Of a DNA stretch of 64,000 bases, positions 63,914-64,000 are shown one piece after another (the first letter of the stretch is position 1; every line of letters begins with the position of its first letter). A model generated the notes under the pieces. It was not told where the DNA came from, ran no database searches, and saw nothing but the letters and a program-made list of their open reading frames with translations. The position numbers were made by a program, and so were the translations under genes. This stretch comes from Peribacillus muralis (GTDB taxonomy: Bacteria; Bacillota; Bacilli; Bacillales; DSM-1321): the NCBI RefSeq assembly GCF_001645685.2, contig NZ_CP017080.1, positions 1,974,001 through 2,038,000 on the forward strand. Reading direction: 5' to 3'.

Positions 63914-64000
63914 AATAGTCCCCCCTGTACTTGTGTTTATAAGAGTTAGTATATGGAGTTCCATTTTATTTATTATGCCGGTAACCATGTTGAGGATTTG

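Overview
The window looks like a piece of chromosome from a spore-forming Bacillaceae bacterium. The evidence is the block lexA / yneA-yneB-ynzC-tkt-sirA-yneF, a CotD-type coat protein, an orphan sporulation-type histidine kinase, a YktB-family protein, GGAGG-type ribosome sites and sigma-A promoters. A Peribacillus-like species is my guess from general character; no database search was possible.

Layout. 1-9.7 kb: a hydantoinase/creatinase-like catabolic cluster (metal-ligand-poor M24 hydrolase, HyuA, HyuB, APC permease, saccharopine-dehydrogenase-like enzyme) followed by a second APC permease gene broken by one stop and several frameshifts. 10.1-13.6 kb: a lactose/cellobiose-family PTS operon (EIIC, small membrane protein, MupG/DUF871 6-phospho-glycosidase, EIIB, EIIA). 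13.6-21.6 kb: a thiol/redox region with an azoreductase, a YktB-family protein, an Rrf2 regulator, and an operon of pyruvate-dehydrogenase-like E1 alpha/beta, NDH-2-like and thioredoxin-reductase-like enzymes. Nearly identical 25-bp dyads lie before the azoreductase and the E1 operon. 21.8-23.8 kb: an IS200/IS605-end-like remnant, a second azoreductase, an NAD(P)-binding protein and its divergent HxlR regulator. 24.0-34.0 kb: sugar or sulfosugar catabolism. A sugar-isomerase-like protein, GntR regulator, aldehyde dehydrogenase and AEC transporter lie beside a Gfo/Idh/MocA enzyme, a GPH symporter, a small transaldolase and a DUF4867 protein. The last two match the core of the transaldolase route of sulfoquinovose breakdown. 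34.1-34.3 kb: a 41-bp tandem repeat. 34.5-39.8 kb: an AlkC-like DNA repair protein and the trehalose operon treP-treA-treR with two operators and a cre site. 39.8-45.6 kb: a paired SMR pump, a second DnaN clamp, a P-loop kinase, CotD, an APH-like kinase and the histidine kinase.

45.9-52.4 kb is a patchy phage-like or spore-lysis-like stretch: LysM amidase, a CI/Cro-like regulator pair, secreted lipase, holin-like membrane protein and LysM glucosaminidase. Inside it, on the minus strand, lies a promoter-driven ~197-nt RNA whose two ends fold like a tRNA (acceptor stem, D-arm, T-arm) while the anticodon arm is replaced by ~145 nt of other structure. I do not recognise it as a known RNA class, and I rank it as the most unusual object here. 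52.6-57.9 kb is the conserved SOS/tkt backbone. 58-64 kb carries an RDD membrane protein, a second Rrf2 locus with an IDEAL-domain protein, thioredoxin and Old Yellow Enzyme, a DoxX protein under a MhqR-like box, and a secreted polysaccharide deacetylase.

The window also holds many strong hairpin terminators, several short ORFs with good ribosome sites, and a few dispersed repeats. All functions come from motif recognition by eye.
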